Assembly (NCBI GenBank): GCA_031280705.1
Contig: JAITGJ010000099.1
Span: 1-18,771 of the forward strand
Origin: Spirochaetaceae bacterium
GTDB taxonomy: Bacteria; Spirochaetota; Spirochaetia; Treponematales; Breznakiellaceae
Length of the DNA: 18,771 nt
Direction of reading: 5' to 3'
Below the pieces are notes generated by a model, which saw only the letters and a program-made list of their open reading frames with translations, made no database searches and was not told where the DNA came from. Shown in pieces: positions 5,785-13,370 of the stretch; the stretch's first letter is position 1; each line of letters starts with the position of its first letter. A program made the translations under genes and the position numbers.

Positions 5785-8730
5785 CTATAACCGCAGCGAC
5801 CACAAAAAGCCCAGGCGGAGATCTTCCACCTGAATTCCGTTTTTGATCAGCCCGGAAATCCGCCAGATGCCGATGCCCGTGAAGGAAACGGAAAACGGCG
5901 ACAGGGGAACGATGGCAGAAGAAACAGCCAGGGAAAGGCGGAAAACCAGGGACTGCGCAAGGTTGAATCCGCCGCCCAGGGGCGTGCCCGGCGTTGTAAT
6001 ACTGTCGTCATGGTACACGGTTCCCCGGTACGCCAGCGTGCCCGTTACGCGGTTGAGATAAACGTGAGAAATACTTTTTTTTATGGCCAGCGAAAAAAGG
6101 CCCGTTTCCGCCTCGCCGCCGGCAAGCCACTCAAATACCGCACCGGAACGGTACTCCGATGCGGCCAGTTCTGAAAACAGGGAAGTTGTGGCGATTACCG
6201 GGGAAGCGCCGGAAATGGTAATAAGATTTTTGTCCCATATTCCATACATCCGCGCCCGCAGGGGAAACAGGGGAAGTTCAACAGAAGCGCTGAAAATTCC
6301 CTCGACGCGGGGATCGAATATTCTATCACTCTTGAGGATGTACGTACCGCTGCCGCCCGCCAGGATTCCGGTGCCAAAAGTTTCCCACGCGTGTTTTCTG
6401 AGATTTCCCGCTTCCGCAGTGAGAGAGAAAATCCAGTAGGGTGTTTCGTAATTCCATGAATAGGGATGCGAATTATCTCCCGGATCGGGCGCCAGCAATT
6501 TGACGGCCGCCCGGGGCCGGATGGCAGCGCGCACCGCCTCCCCGCCTATCCCGGTGGCAAACGCCGCGGCAAGGGACGCGGAAGTAACCCGGCGATGAAA
6601 AGGCTCCAGGGTTTTATCAATAGTATCAGAAAAAACAAACGTGAGCGGAAGACCCAGCGCATTATTTGTCCACTGCACATCAAAAACGCCTGCAAGGGAC
6701 CGGACGTCAAAAGACGCGGTGATCATCAGTGAATTGTTTCCTATCGGGTCGGTCATGACGGTCAAAATCCCCGCTCCGTCAATAAGCCCCCCCGATTCAG
6801 GCCGGACCAGGGGCACGGGAAGCCAAAACCGCAGCGGATTAAAATAGCCAAGCCCGGTATACGGCTTTGACGCCGGAAGGGGCGCTTCGGCGCCGGCGGT
6901 ACCGGGTGCTCCCGGCGGCACGGGCCGGGCCGCTTCATGCTCTGTTTCGCTCCAGGGCGCGAGGCGGAGCGGCGTGGAAATGCCCGGCAATTCTTCCGCC
7001 GGGCCGGGGTAACGCATAAGCGCATCGCGGAACGCAAACGCCCCCCGGTAGTAAAACTTCCCGTCCGCTTCTACGGGCAAAAATACCCCGCCTGAAAAAT
7101 CTTCCGTGGCAAAGGTAACGCTTCCGCTTTCGTCATTGCCGGGCAGGATTGCCGCGCCGAGTTTGTACATTCTCCCGTCATGATTGTACGAAAAAAGAAC
7201 GCGTCCGTTTGATACCCGAAGCCCCCGCAGGTGATGCCAATAGGCTTCATCTGCCGCGCCGCCTGCGGCAACCGTGTACACGGCGCGCGTTTCATAATCG
7301 TACAGGCACAGTTCCCGCTTTCCTGCCCGCGCGGCGATAAACACGATCCGCCGTTCATCCAGCGCCGAAGGATTCGCAAAAACCAGTTCCGCACTGCCCT
7401 GGAGGAGCACTTCCTCTGTTTCTTTTTTTCTGCCGTTTCCCGGTCGAAACACCAGGGCGCTCCGGTGTCCACGGGAGGAAATGCCGATAACACCGTCCCT
7501 GAAATAGTCCGCGTAGTAAAGGTGTTCCCACTGCCGCCCGGTCCTGCCGCCGGCAGTACGGTGTTCGGTAACTACCGCGCGGGAGAGAAATCCTGACGGA
7601 CTTTCAAGCCGGTATGCGGAAACCAGCGCCGCGCGGCCGTCCGCGCGCACGGCAAGATGATAGGCCGTAGCATCAACCGTAAACGCGGCGCCGGTCCGGG
7701 ACGTTTGCGTGTCGTGGCGGAATACTTTTCCCGAAAGGCTGTCCAGAACATATACCATGCTCCCCGCCGAAGCGATCCCCTCAATCTGGAGCCGGGGCCG
7801 GGGACTCCCAAAAACCGCCGGTTCGGGGTTTTCGCGGACGCCGGTTATCCACAGTGACTGCTTGAATTCATGCCATGCCTCCGCGAAGGGGCGGCCGTAC
7901 ACCCGCTCAAAATGGCGGTAAAAACCGGCGCGCAGAAAAAACAGGGAAAAGGTACTCCCGCCGCCCATGGCCCGCCAAAGTTCCACGTACTTTTCGATGC
8001 CGGACGTTTTTTCAAGCCATGCGGAGAAGAGGCCGCCGTACCAGTAATAACTGTTTCCCCCCGGCGGATATTCCCATACGCCGGAAGCCTGAAAGGGCGA
8101 GAGGAATTTATTTTCCAGCGCCATCTGGAAAAGATACTGGCGGTACAGCGGATCGTTTGCGCGTCCCGTACCATCCCTGCTTTCCATCATGACCGCGATG
8201 CCTTCACTCATAAAGCGCGGCGTATTGAATGCCGCGGGATACACCCAGCCGCCGAACAGCCGGTGGAGTCCGCGAAAAAAACGGTTCCTGCTGCTCAGGG
8301 AAATCGCGTGTACCAGTTCGTGCAGGAAAAGATTTTCCAGGGTGTTGCTGAAAACCGTCCACTCAGGATGCAGGGGCGTATCGAATATGATGATGTGCGG
8401 GTACGGGAGATGAATTTCAACGCTGTTAAAAAGATCCGTGTGGGGCGTAATGGCGACGGGAATGCGCCCGGGAACGGTAATGCCGAGTTCTCCCGAAATC
8501 CGCTCGTAGAGGCCGTCCGCAAAACCCGCCACAGCACGGGCCGTTTCCGCGGACGCCTCAGGGTAAATGATATCAAAGTGTTCCGTCCGCGTGGTTCTGA
8601 GCGCGGTAAACGGATGGAAAAACTGCGCTTCAAGCGGGAAAACTGTTAAAAAAACAAACAGGCAGAAAAAAAGACTCCGTTCCGGGCGGCTGTTCCGCCG
8701 GAAAAAGCGCTGTTTTTGGGGGTGCTCCAT
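5785..8730 (-). CDS. Large exported HExxH metalloprotease with propeller-like middle and probable beta-barrel C-terminus
   Basis: A 981-residue protein from the ATG at 8730. A signal peptide has a basic start (RFFRRNSRPERS), a hydrophobic core (LFFCLFVFLTVFP) and a likely cleavage at LEA/Q. Residues about 45-300 resemble peptidase MA-like gluzincins: H137-E138-L-V-H141 for zinc, and E176 in MSEGIAVMMES as third ligand. The middle (about 310-610) has repeated short beta motifs of the TolB/WD kind. From about 640 to the end, alternating amphipathic strands rich in aromatic residues and ending in WSLRL suggest an outer-membrane barrel. A TTG at 8751 would add seven residues; no ribosome site supports either start. 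It leads the operon with the CorC-like and DUF1638 genes. The substrate is unknown, and the domain calls beyond the protease are inferences from pattern. Confidence 0.75.
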   Translation of the reverse strand: MEHPQKQRFFRRNSRPERSLFFCLFVFLTVFPLEAQFFHPFTALRTTRTEHFDIIYPEASAETARAVAGFADGLYERISGELGITVPGRIPVAITPHTDLFNSVEIHLPYPHIIIFDTPLHPEWTVFSNTLENLFLHELVHAISLSSRNRFFRGLHRLFGGWVYPAAFNTPRFMSEGIAVMMESRDGTGRANDPLYRQYLFQMALENKFLSPFQASGVWEYPPGGNSYYWYGGLFSAWLEKTSGIEKYVELWRAMGGGSTFSLFFLRAGFYRHFERVYGRPFAEAWHEFKQSLWITGVRENPEPAVFGSPRPRLQIEGIASAGSMVYVLDSLSGKVFRHDTQTSRTGAAFTVDATAYHLAVRADGRAALVSAYRLESPSGFLSRAVVTEHRTAGGRTGRQWEHLYYADYFRDGVIGISSRGHRSALVFRPGNGRKKETEEVLLQGSAELVFANPSALDERRIVFIAARAGKRELCLYDYETRAVYTVAAGGAADEAYWHHLRGLRVSNGRVLFSYNHDGRMYKLGAAILPGNDESGSVTFATEDFSGGVFLPVEADGKFYYRGAFAFRDALMRYPGPAEELPGISTPLRLAPWSETEHEAARPVPPGAPGTAGAEAPLPASKPYTGLGYFNPLRFWLPVPLVRPESGGLIDGAGILTVMTDPIGNNSLMITASFDVRSLAGVFDVQWTNNALGLPLTFVFSDTIDKTLEPFHRRVTSASLAAAFATGIGGEAVRAAIRPRAAVKLLAPDPGDNSHPYSWNYETPYWIFSLTAEAGNLRKHAWETFGTGILAGGSGTYILKSDRIFDPRVEGIFSASVELPLFPLRARMYGIWDKNLITISGASPVIATTSLFSELAASEYRSGAVFEWLAGGEAETGLFSLAIKKSISHVYLNRVTGTLAYRGTVYHDDSITTPGTPLGGGFNLAQSLVFRLSLAVSSAIVPLSPFSVSFTGIGIWRISGLIKNGIQVEDLRLGFLWSLRL

Positions 8731-8736
8731 ACGGCC

Positions 8737-8765
8737 AGCATAACACGGCAAAGGCCGGATAGCAA
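8737..8765 (-). promoter_or_regulatory. Candidate promoter of the exported protease gene
   Basis: On the minus strand, TTGCTA (8765-8760) is followed after 17 bases by TATGCT (8742-8737); each matches the consensus at 4 of 6. Only six bases then separate it from the ATG at 8730, which has no Shine-Dalgarno sequence, so a leaderless message is possible. Confidence 0.35.
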
Positions 8766-8866
8766 CGGCCCGGACTGCCGCTCAACAGCCCTGGCCATTA
8801 TTTTTGCGTCTTTTTTTCAAAAGGCGTGCATCCGCCGCCGGCGCCTGATTTCGGGCGTTTCCTGTC

Positions 8867-8872
8867 GATAAT
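8867..8872 (+). promoter_or_regulatory. Candidate -10 element of the rluA-family gene
   Basis: GATAAT (5 of 6 to TATAAT) ends six bases before the ATG at 8879, and no Shine-Dalgarno sequence is present. The -35 region is poor (CTGATT at 8845-8850, 16-base spacing). If used, the transcript would start at or near the ATG. Confidence 0.35.
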
Positions 8873-8878
8873 CGGTAC

Positions 8879-9910
8879 ATGAGCATTGAACTTGCCGCGG
8901 GCCCTGACGATGACGGACGCCGCCTGGACCGGTTCCTCAGAAAGGCGCTCCCGGCGTTTCCGCTTTCCCTCCTCCACCGGCTTATCCGGACGGGCCGCGT
9001 TCTGGTGGACGGGAAACGCGGCGCGGCGGCGGAAAGCGTCCGTTCCGGCGTGGTCATTGTAGTGAGGGGCGCGGAGGAAAAAGGCGCGGTCCGCCCGGAC
9101 GCCGTCCGTGAAGTACGCGCCCCGGTCTTTGATTTAAGCCCGCTCTGGGAAAGCGCCGACCTCCTCGCGCTCAACAAGCCCGCGGGAATTGCCGTACATG
9201 GACCCGCTTCACTTGAAGACCTCGCGCGCTCATACCTTGCGGGCAAACGGCCGCCCTCGTCAAGTTTCCGGCCGGGGCCGCTGCACCGGCTGGACCGGCC
9301 CACAACCGGCGTCATCGTTTTTTCGGCAAGCCTCAAGGGCGCCCGGTTCTTTAGCCGCCTGCTCCAGACGCGCCGGATCGGGAAAAAATATCTGGCCATT
9401 GTGGAAGGCGTCATGGCGGAAGCGGAAGTTTGGGAGGAAAATCTCATCCACGAAAAAGAACCGCGAAAAAGCCGCGTTTCAAACGGGCCGTTTCCCGGAA
9501 CGGCTGATGGAAGGCGCGGGGAAAAACCCGCCGTTACCCGGGCATTTCCCCTCGTTTCAGGGGCGGATCGTACCCTGCTTCTCGTTGAAACCGGGACCGG
9601 CAGAACCCACCAGATTCGCGCACAGGCGGCGTTTCACGGGCGGCCCCTCATGGGCGACCGGAAATACGGCGGTATTTTCCACGCCGAAGGACTCTTTCTC
9701 CACGCGGCTGCCCTGGAATTCCCGGACTTTACGGCGGAAGAACGCTTCCTCTGCCCGGAAGCGGCGGCCCTGCTCGCGGGGAAGACCCTTGCAGCCCCGG
9801 TCCCGGAGGCATTTCTGACCCAATGCGGGCGTTTTTTCCGGGATTATGCCATAGAAACCTGTCAATTTTTTCCCGCTTCACGTATAATAAAAGACAACGG
9901 GCCGTTGTAA
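8879..9910 (+). CDS. RluA-family 23S rRNA pseudouridine synthase (RluC/RluD-like)
   Basis: Isomerises uridine to pseudouridine in RNA, probably 23S rRNA. The 343-residue product has an N-terminal S4-like RNA-binding domain (about residues 13-60, with RRLDRFL and GRVLVDGKR) and a catalytic domain. LNKPAGIAVHG (98-108) precedes HRLDRPTTG (136-144), in which D139 is the catalytic Asp. ETGTGRTHQIRAQ (237-249) and GDRKYGG (259-265) are the later family motifs. The usual HRLDRDTSG is HRLDRPTTG here, a small variation. Target positions cannot be assigned, so no symbol is given. It is divergent from the exported protease gene. The end of this gene holds the promoter of the next one. Confidence 0.93.
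   Translation: MSIELAAGPDDDGRRLDRFLRKALPAFPLSLLHRLIRTGRVLVDGKRGAAAESVRSGVVIVVRGAEEKGAVRPDAVREVRAPVFDLSPLWESADLLALNKPAGIAVHGPASLEDLARSYLAGKRPPSSSFRPGPLHRLDRPTTGVIVFSASLKGARFFSRLLQTRRIGKKYLAIVEGVMAEAEVWEENLIHEKEPRKSRVSNGPFPGTADGRRGEKPAVTRAFPLVSGADRTLLLVETGTGRTHQIRAQAAFHGRPLMGDRKYGGIFHAEGLFLHAAALEFPDFTAEERFLCPEAAALLAGKTLAAPVPEAFLTQCGRFFRDYAIETCQFFPASRIIKDNGPL
9859..9888 (+). promoter_or_regulatory. Promoter inside the end of the pseudouridine synthase gene
   Basis: TATAAT at 9883-9888 is a perfect -10. CTGTCA at 9859-9864 (4 of 6) stands 18 bases upstream. Transcription would begin near 9895 and could serve the P-loop/Asp23 gene and the gene after it. Confidence 0.6.
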
Positions 9911-9928
9911 AACCCGAAAATATACGTC

Positions 9929-10801
9929 ATGGTTACCATTCAAGAGACTGCGGTGATCTGGAACATATTTTGGTTTCGCCGGAGAATAAAAGTCTACGCC
10001 CTCATCGGTGAAAGCGGCACCGGCAAAAGTTTTCGGGCAAAACTCATCGCCCAGAAATACGGCGTGGAATTTATCATTGACGACGGCCTCCTCATCCGGG
10101 ACAACCGGATCGTGGCGGGCCATTCGGCCAAAAAGGAGACAACCTTTCTCGCGGCGGTAAAAGTTGCGGTTTTTGACGAAAAAAGCCACCGCGATGAAGT
10201 GGCCCGCAGGCTCCAGACCGAAAAAGTAACCCGGCTGCTCATTCTGGGAACATCGGAAAAAATGGTAAACAAAATCGCGGCGCGGCTGCAGCTTCCCGCT
10301 CCGGGCAAAATCATCAAAATCGAAGATGTTGCCACCCAGGAAGAAATCGATAAAGCGATCCGGATGCGGCGCATTGAGGGAAAGCATGTCATTCCGGTTC
10401 CTTCAATCGAAGTAAAACGGAACTATCCGAACATTTTTTACGATGCCGTCAAAATATTCAAACGAAAGAGCATCACCCAGGGGCTTGTTCCCCGGGTACA
10501 CGAAAAATCCGTTGTGCGCCCGGAATACTCAAAGCGGGGAAAAGTGATCATTTCAGAGGCGGCGCTCAGCCAGATGGTCATTCACTGCGTTGACGAGTAC
10601 AATGAAAATATCAGGATAAAAAAGATTTCCGTGCGGGACAGCGACGCGGGCTACCGCCTCGTCATTACCATTGATGTCCCGTATGGCATTCAGCTTGGAG
10701 GCAATATGCACGAACTCAGGCAGTACGTCATCGACAATATAGAGCGTTACACCGGCATCCTCATCGAAGAGGTTAATATCATTATCGACAGGATAATTTA
10801 G
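9929..10801 (+). CDS. P-loop NTPase fused to an Asp23/Gls24 (DUF322) domain
   Basis: The 290-residue frame has two parts. The N-terminal part is a P-loop ATPase domain with Walker A GESGTGKS (G27-S34) and a possible Walker B, FIIDDG (48-53); it runs to about 170. The C-terminal part (about 204-289) matches the Asp23/Gls24 alkaline-shock fold: GKVIISEAALSQMV at the start, then VITIDVPYGIQL, and the closing TGILIEEVNIIID. Function is unknown; in Gram-positive bacteria Asp23 proteins sit at the membrane and relate to envelope stress. The start is uncertain: ATG 9929 has no ribosome site, GTG 9953 has an AAGAG ahead of it, and the conserved fold seems to begin only at residue 21 (KVYALIGESG). The stop is 11 bases before the next ATG, so the two are probably co-transcribed. 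Confidence 0.85.
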   Translation: MVTIQETAVIWNIFWFRRRIKVYALIGESGTGKSFRAKLIAQKYGVEFIIDDGLLIRDNRIVAGHSAKKETTFLAAVKVAVFDEKSHRDEVARRLQTEKVTRLLILGTSEKMVNKIAARLQLPAPGKIIKIEDVATQEEIDKAIRMRRIEGKHVIPVPSIEVKRNYPNIFYDAVKIFKRKSITQGLVPRVHEKSVVRPEYSKRGKVIISEAALSQMVIHCVDEYNENIRIKKISVRDSDAGYRLVITIDVPYGIQLGGNMHELRQYVIDNIERYTGILIEEVNIIIDRII

Positions 10802-10812
10802 AGGGTTTGAAC

Positions 10813-12093
10813 ATGATAAAACCATTCCGCCATCCGGCGTCCGCAATCGCAATGATCATAATGCTGCAGGCAGCGACGCTGCTTTCCGCGCCGCCCCTCG
10901 CGGCACAGGAAACATCGCCAAATGTGGCGACGCCAAGTGTGGCGACACCAAGTACGGCGGCGCCCGCCATGCCGTTTGAGGCGCGGGATCCCTTCTTTCA
11001 TATCATGTCAGACCGGGGAAGCGACGACGCGGCGCAGCTTATCAAGGAAATGGAATTGCGTTTCGATTTCTACAACCATTTTTTCCGTTATGACAGTGAT
11101 GATCTTGCCGCTCCCTTCCGCGTCCGGGCGTTCAGCGACCGGGATTCCTACGACACCTATGTGCAAAGCCGCCTGGGCAGTACCCGCCGGGGCGCGGTGT
11201 ACCTTCACTATACCGATCCCGCCCGCCGGGAGTTGGTAATCCACCGGGGCAGCGAGGAAGAGCGGACCATGCTCCCCCGCGAGGCATTTATTCAGTATTT
11301 CCGGGCTTTTGTTACCAATCCGCCCTCGTGGCTCCGGGAGGGCTTCGCCATTTATTTTAGTTCCCTGCGCTACGATGCGGTTATCGGCGAGCTTGAATAT
11401 ACGGAAAACCTTACCTGGCTTGACCGTGTAAAAAGCATTGGGGGCCGGGCCGCCCCGCCGGAACGGATTCTCCTTGCCGATTCCCTCGGCGTGCCGGAAA
11501 ACTTCCAGCAGCTTTCATGGGCCCTTGTTTCGTTTCTTATCAACGCCGGAAAAGAGGAATACTACCGTACCCTGGCGGAAATTCTGATGTCGCTTCCGGG
11601 AAACAATACGGCGCGGGAAAACTCCGAGCGGGCCGCGGCGCATATTTCCCGCTGGCTGAACATGGACACATTCCGGCAGGATTACGACGCCTATATCAAT
11701 TCCCGCAGAACATTTGCGGACCTGGTGCGGGACGGGCAGGAGTCCTTTACCGGCAAGGATTTTGCCGCCGCGGAAATTCATTTTCAGGCGGCGCTGAATC
11801 AGCGGCCCGGCCACCACAGTCCCTACTACTACCTGGGTCTTATCGCCTATGAACGGAAGGATTTTGACGCGGCGGACAATTTTTACCGGCTTTCCCTTGA
11901 CCGGGGCGCGGATCCGGCGTTGATTGCTTATGCGCGGGGTATCAATGCCGCGGCCGCCGGGAAACGGGAGGACGCTTCCGCCTTCCTTTCCCGTGCCAGG
12001 GAACTCAATCCCGCCCAGTACGCCGAACGCGCCGCCGCGATACTGGAAACACTCAGCGCCCCCGCGCCGCCGGACGGCGGAAGAGCGCCCTAG
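10813..12093 (+). CDS. Exported TPR protein with degenerate peptidase-MA-like domain
   Basis: 426 residues from the ATG at 10813, which has GAGGG seven bases upstream; a TTG at 10807 is less likely. A signal peptide (basic MIKPFRH, hydrophobic core, cleavage near LAA/Q) is followed by a Pro/Thr/Ala linker with three five-residue repeats. The middle resembles peptidase MA/DUF1570-type gluzincins. It keeps PPSWLREGFAIYFSS, but the place of the HExxH motif reads REAFIQYF, so zinc binding and activity are probably lost. The last third has about three TPR units (from ESFTGKDFAAAEIHFQAAL onward), which usually bind partner proteins. It is likely periplasmic and co-transcribed with the P-loop/Asp23 gene. 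Its TAG stop is part of the CTAG where a small mobile element is inserted. The partner is unknown. Confidence 0.8.
   Translation: MIKPFRHPASAIAMIIMLQAATLLSAPPLAAQETSPNVATPSVATPSTAAPAMPFEARDPFFHIMSDRGSDDAAQLIKEMELRFDFYNHFFRYDSDDLAAPFRVRAFSDRDSYDTYVQSRLGSTRRGAVYLHYTDPARRELVIHRGSEEERTMLPREAFIQYFRAFVTNPPSWLREGFAIYFSSLRYDAVIGELEYTENLTWLDRVKSIGGRAAPPERILLADSLGVPENFQQLSWALVSFLINAGKEEYYRTLAEILMSLPGNNTARENSERAAAHISRWLNMDTFRQDYDAYINSRRTFADLVRDGQESFTGKDFAAAEIHFQAALNQRPGHHSPYYYLGLIAYERKDFDAADNFYRLSLDRGADPALIAYARGINAAAAGKREDASAFLSRARELNPAQYAERAAAILETLSAPAPPDGGRAP
10921..10965 (+). repeat. Three 15-base coding repeats
   Basis: Three tandem units encode NVATP, SVATP and STAAP just after the signal peptide. 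The first two differ at few bases and the third is more diverged. Unit changes keep the reading frame, so only the linker length would vary. Confidence 0.7.
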
Positions 12094-12154
12094 GGAAGCA
12101 CTGATTTATTCAATCGAGAATTCGTCATATATGGCGCAATCAGTGCTACTTTAG
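12090..12154. mobile_element. 57-bp MITE-like element with terminal inverted repeats (copy B)
   Basis: The core at 12094-12150 begins GGAAGCACTGATT and ends with AATCAGTGCTACT, inverted repeats that match at 11 of 13 positions (10 consecutive perfect pairs, 12097-12106 with 12138-12147). It is flanked by CTAG (12090-12093) and TTAG (12151-12154), both of the YTAR form that IS5-family elements duplicate on insertion. The first 25 bases recur exactly at 2670-2694. It has no coding capacity, so it would depend on a transposase elsewhere. The IS5 link is inferred from the GGAAG end and the YTAR sites, not from a match. Confidence 0.7.
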
Positions 12155-12161
12155 GTTTTTT
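12097..12161 (+). terminator. Possible terminator formed by the MITE arms
   Basis: The ten paired bases of the element arms enclose a 31-base loop, and a run of six T (12156-12161) follows eight bases later. This lies just after the plus-strand TPR gene. The loop is long and the T run is displaced, so this is a weak candidate. Apart from this and the element, 12162-12200 holds only a small CCGG-ACG-CCGG hairpin. Confidence 0.3.
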
Positions 12162-12200
12162 GGGGGGATGTGGAAGGGCCGGACCGGACGCCGGTTTCCG

Positions 12201-13370
12201 CTAGGGCGCTTCCACCACCGGCTCAAGAAGCGGGGTTTGCCGCCTGAGCTGGGCCGCCGCGCGGACATAAAATTCTCCCGCTTCCGGGCGGCGGGCAAGG
12301 ACCGTCCAGAATTCCCGCGCGGCCTGGCTGTAGCCGTCGGCGTAAAGGCGCATGCCCAGATAGTACATCGACCTGAAATACCCGTTTTCTTCGATCCATT
12401 CGGCAAGTTCCCGGCGGCCCGCCGCAATGTCAAGCACATCGTCAAGCGTGGTGAAGGTATAACTGTAATCCCGCCGGATAATTTCATCCAGCAGCGTTGA
12501 ATTTTCTATCAAAAAAACAAACATCAAATGATCCGCGGCGGAGGGGCGGTTCGACGCATAGTAATAGTACCCCAAAAGCCGGTGGGCGCGCAGGGAGGCG
12601 GGGTTCATGTACCGGTAATTCAGAAGGAAATTGTTTATCCGGTTTTCACTCTGGCCCGACGTAAGGGTGCGCGTCATGGCGGCGCGTATAAAACTGTTTC
12701 CCTGCTCCATCCACAGCGTATCCTCTGCGGCTATCGCAAGCAGATGGGATTCCATCTCGTTGTATTCCTGCCGCATCCGGTGCAGGTCCGCCATGCGGTA
12801 CCGTATTTCCGAAGCAAATTCAGGCGTTTCAAGATTGGCGCGTTCATCCCACGCTTTTTGGTATTGGGCAAGGGCGATGCCGGTCTCTCCTTCGGCGCGC
12901 CACGTTTCACCGATCCAGAATTCCGCTTCGGGATAATTTTTGAGCCGGCCGAGAACCTCAAGGGCCCGGTACGCCGAACCGGCAAGATTTTCCACGCCAT
13001 AACGGTAGTACACTTCATCCAGCGCTTCGCGGGCAGATACCACATGCATTTCCGCAATGTACCGTTCCACCCAGTCAAGGTTATCCCCCAGGCGGCGCAC
13101 GTCGGGCAGGGAGAGAAGGCCGATCAAATCCTGCTCCATGCGGATATAAACGCTCCGCCTTTGATCCCGCGCCGCTTCAAAGGCACGAAGGGCTTCCCCG
13201 TAACGGCCCGCGCGGAAATGGCTTTTTCCCTGCTCCATGACATACCACCAGGGTTTTTCCGCGCGCATCTGGGCGGGAAGGAGCGGCGAAACGGCCAGCG
13301 TGAGGAACACGGAAACAAACATGCTTCCCGGACAGAAACGCCTGAACAGGGCGGGCGGAAATTGTTTCAA
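12201..13370 (-). CDS. Exported TPR-like helical repeat protein
   Basis: A 389-residue protein of unknown function. The N-terminus is a signal peptide: basic residues (FRR), a hydrophobic core (MFVSVFLTLAVSPLLP) and a probable cleavage near PAQ. The rest is almost wholly helical, with TPR-like units such as GKSHFRAGRYGEALRAFEAA and later LKNYPEAEFWIGETWRAEGE and YYLGMRLYADGYSQAAREFW. It is probably a periplasmic or lipid-side scaffold; no lipobox Cys is evident at the cleavage site. The start codon is TTG, overlapping the ispG stop as TTGA. A GAGGAG lies about 13 bases upstream, so coupling to ispG translation is likely. An internal ATG at 13322 is an alternative but would lose the basic part of the signal peptide. 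Confidence 0.8.
   Translation of the reverse strand: MKQFPPALFRRFCPGSMFVSVFLTLAVSPLLPAQMRAEKPWWYVMEQGKSHFRAGRYGEALRAFEAARDQRRSVYIRMEQDLIGLLSLPDVRRLGDNLDWVERYIAEMHVVSAREALDEVYYRYGVENLAGSAYRALEVLGRLKNYPEAEFWIGETWRAEGETGIALAQYQKAWDERANLETPEFASEIRYRMADLHRMRQEYNEMESHLLAIAAEDTLWMEQGNSFIRAAMTRTLTSGQSENRINNFLLNYRYMNPASLRAHRLLGYYYYASNRPSAADHLMFVFLIENSTLLDEIIRRDYSYTFTTLDDVLDIAAGRRELAEWIEENGYFRSMYYLGMRLYADGYSQAAREFWTVLARRPEAGEFYVRAAAQLRRQTPLLEPVVEAP

Noticed and set aside
8752..8878. T-rich run in the divergent gap as a terminator
   Set aside because: No gene ends here on the plus strand, and the flanking GGCC pairing is too weak to be a stem.
8782..9447. Minus-strand 221-codon frame opposite the pseudouridine synthase
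   Set aside because: It is low-complexity in Ser/Arg/Ala, has no motif, and the plus strand holds a full RluA catalytic domain.
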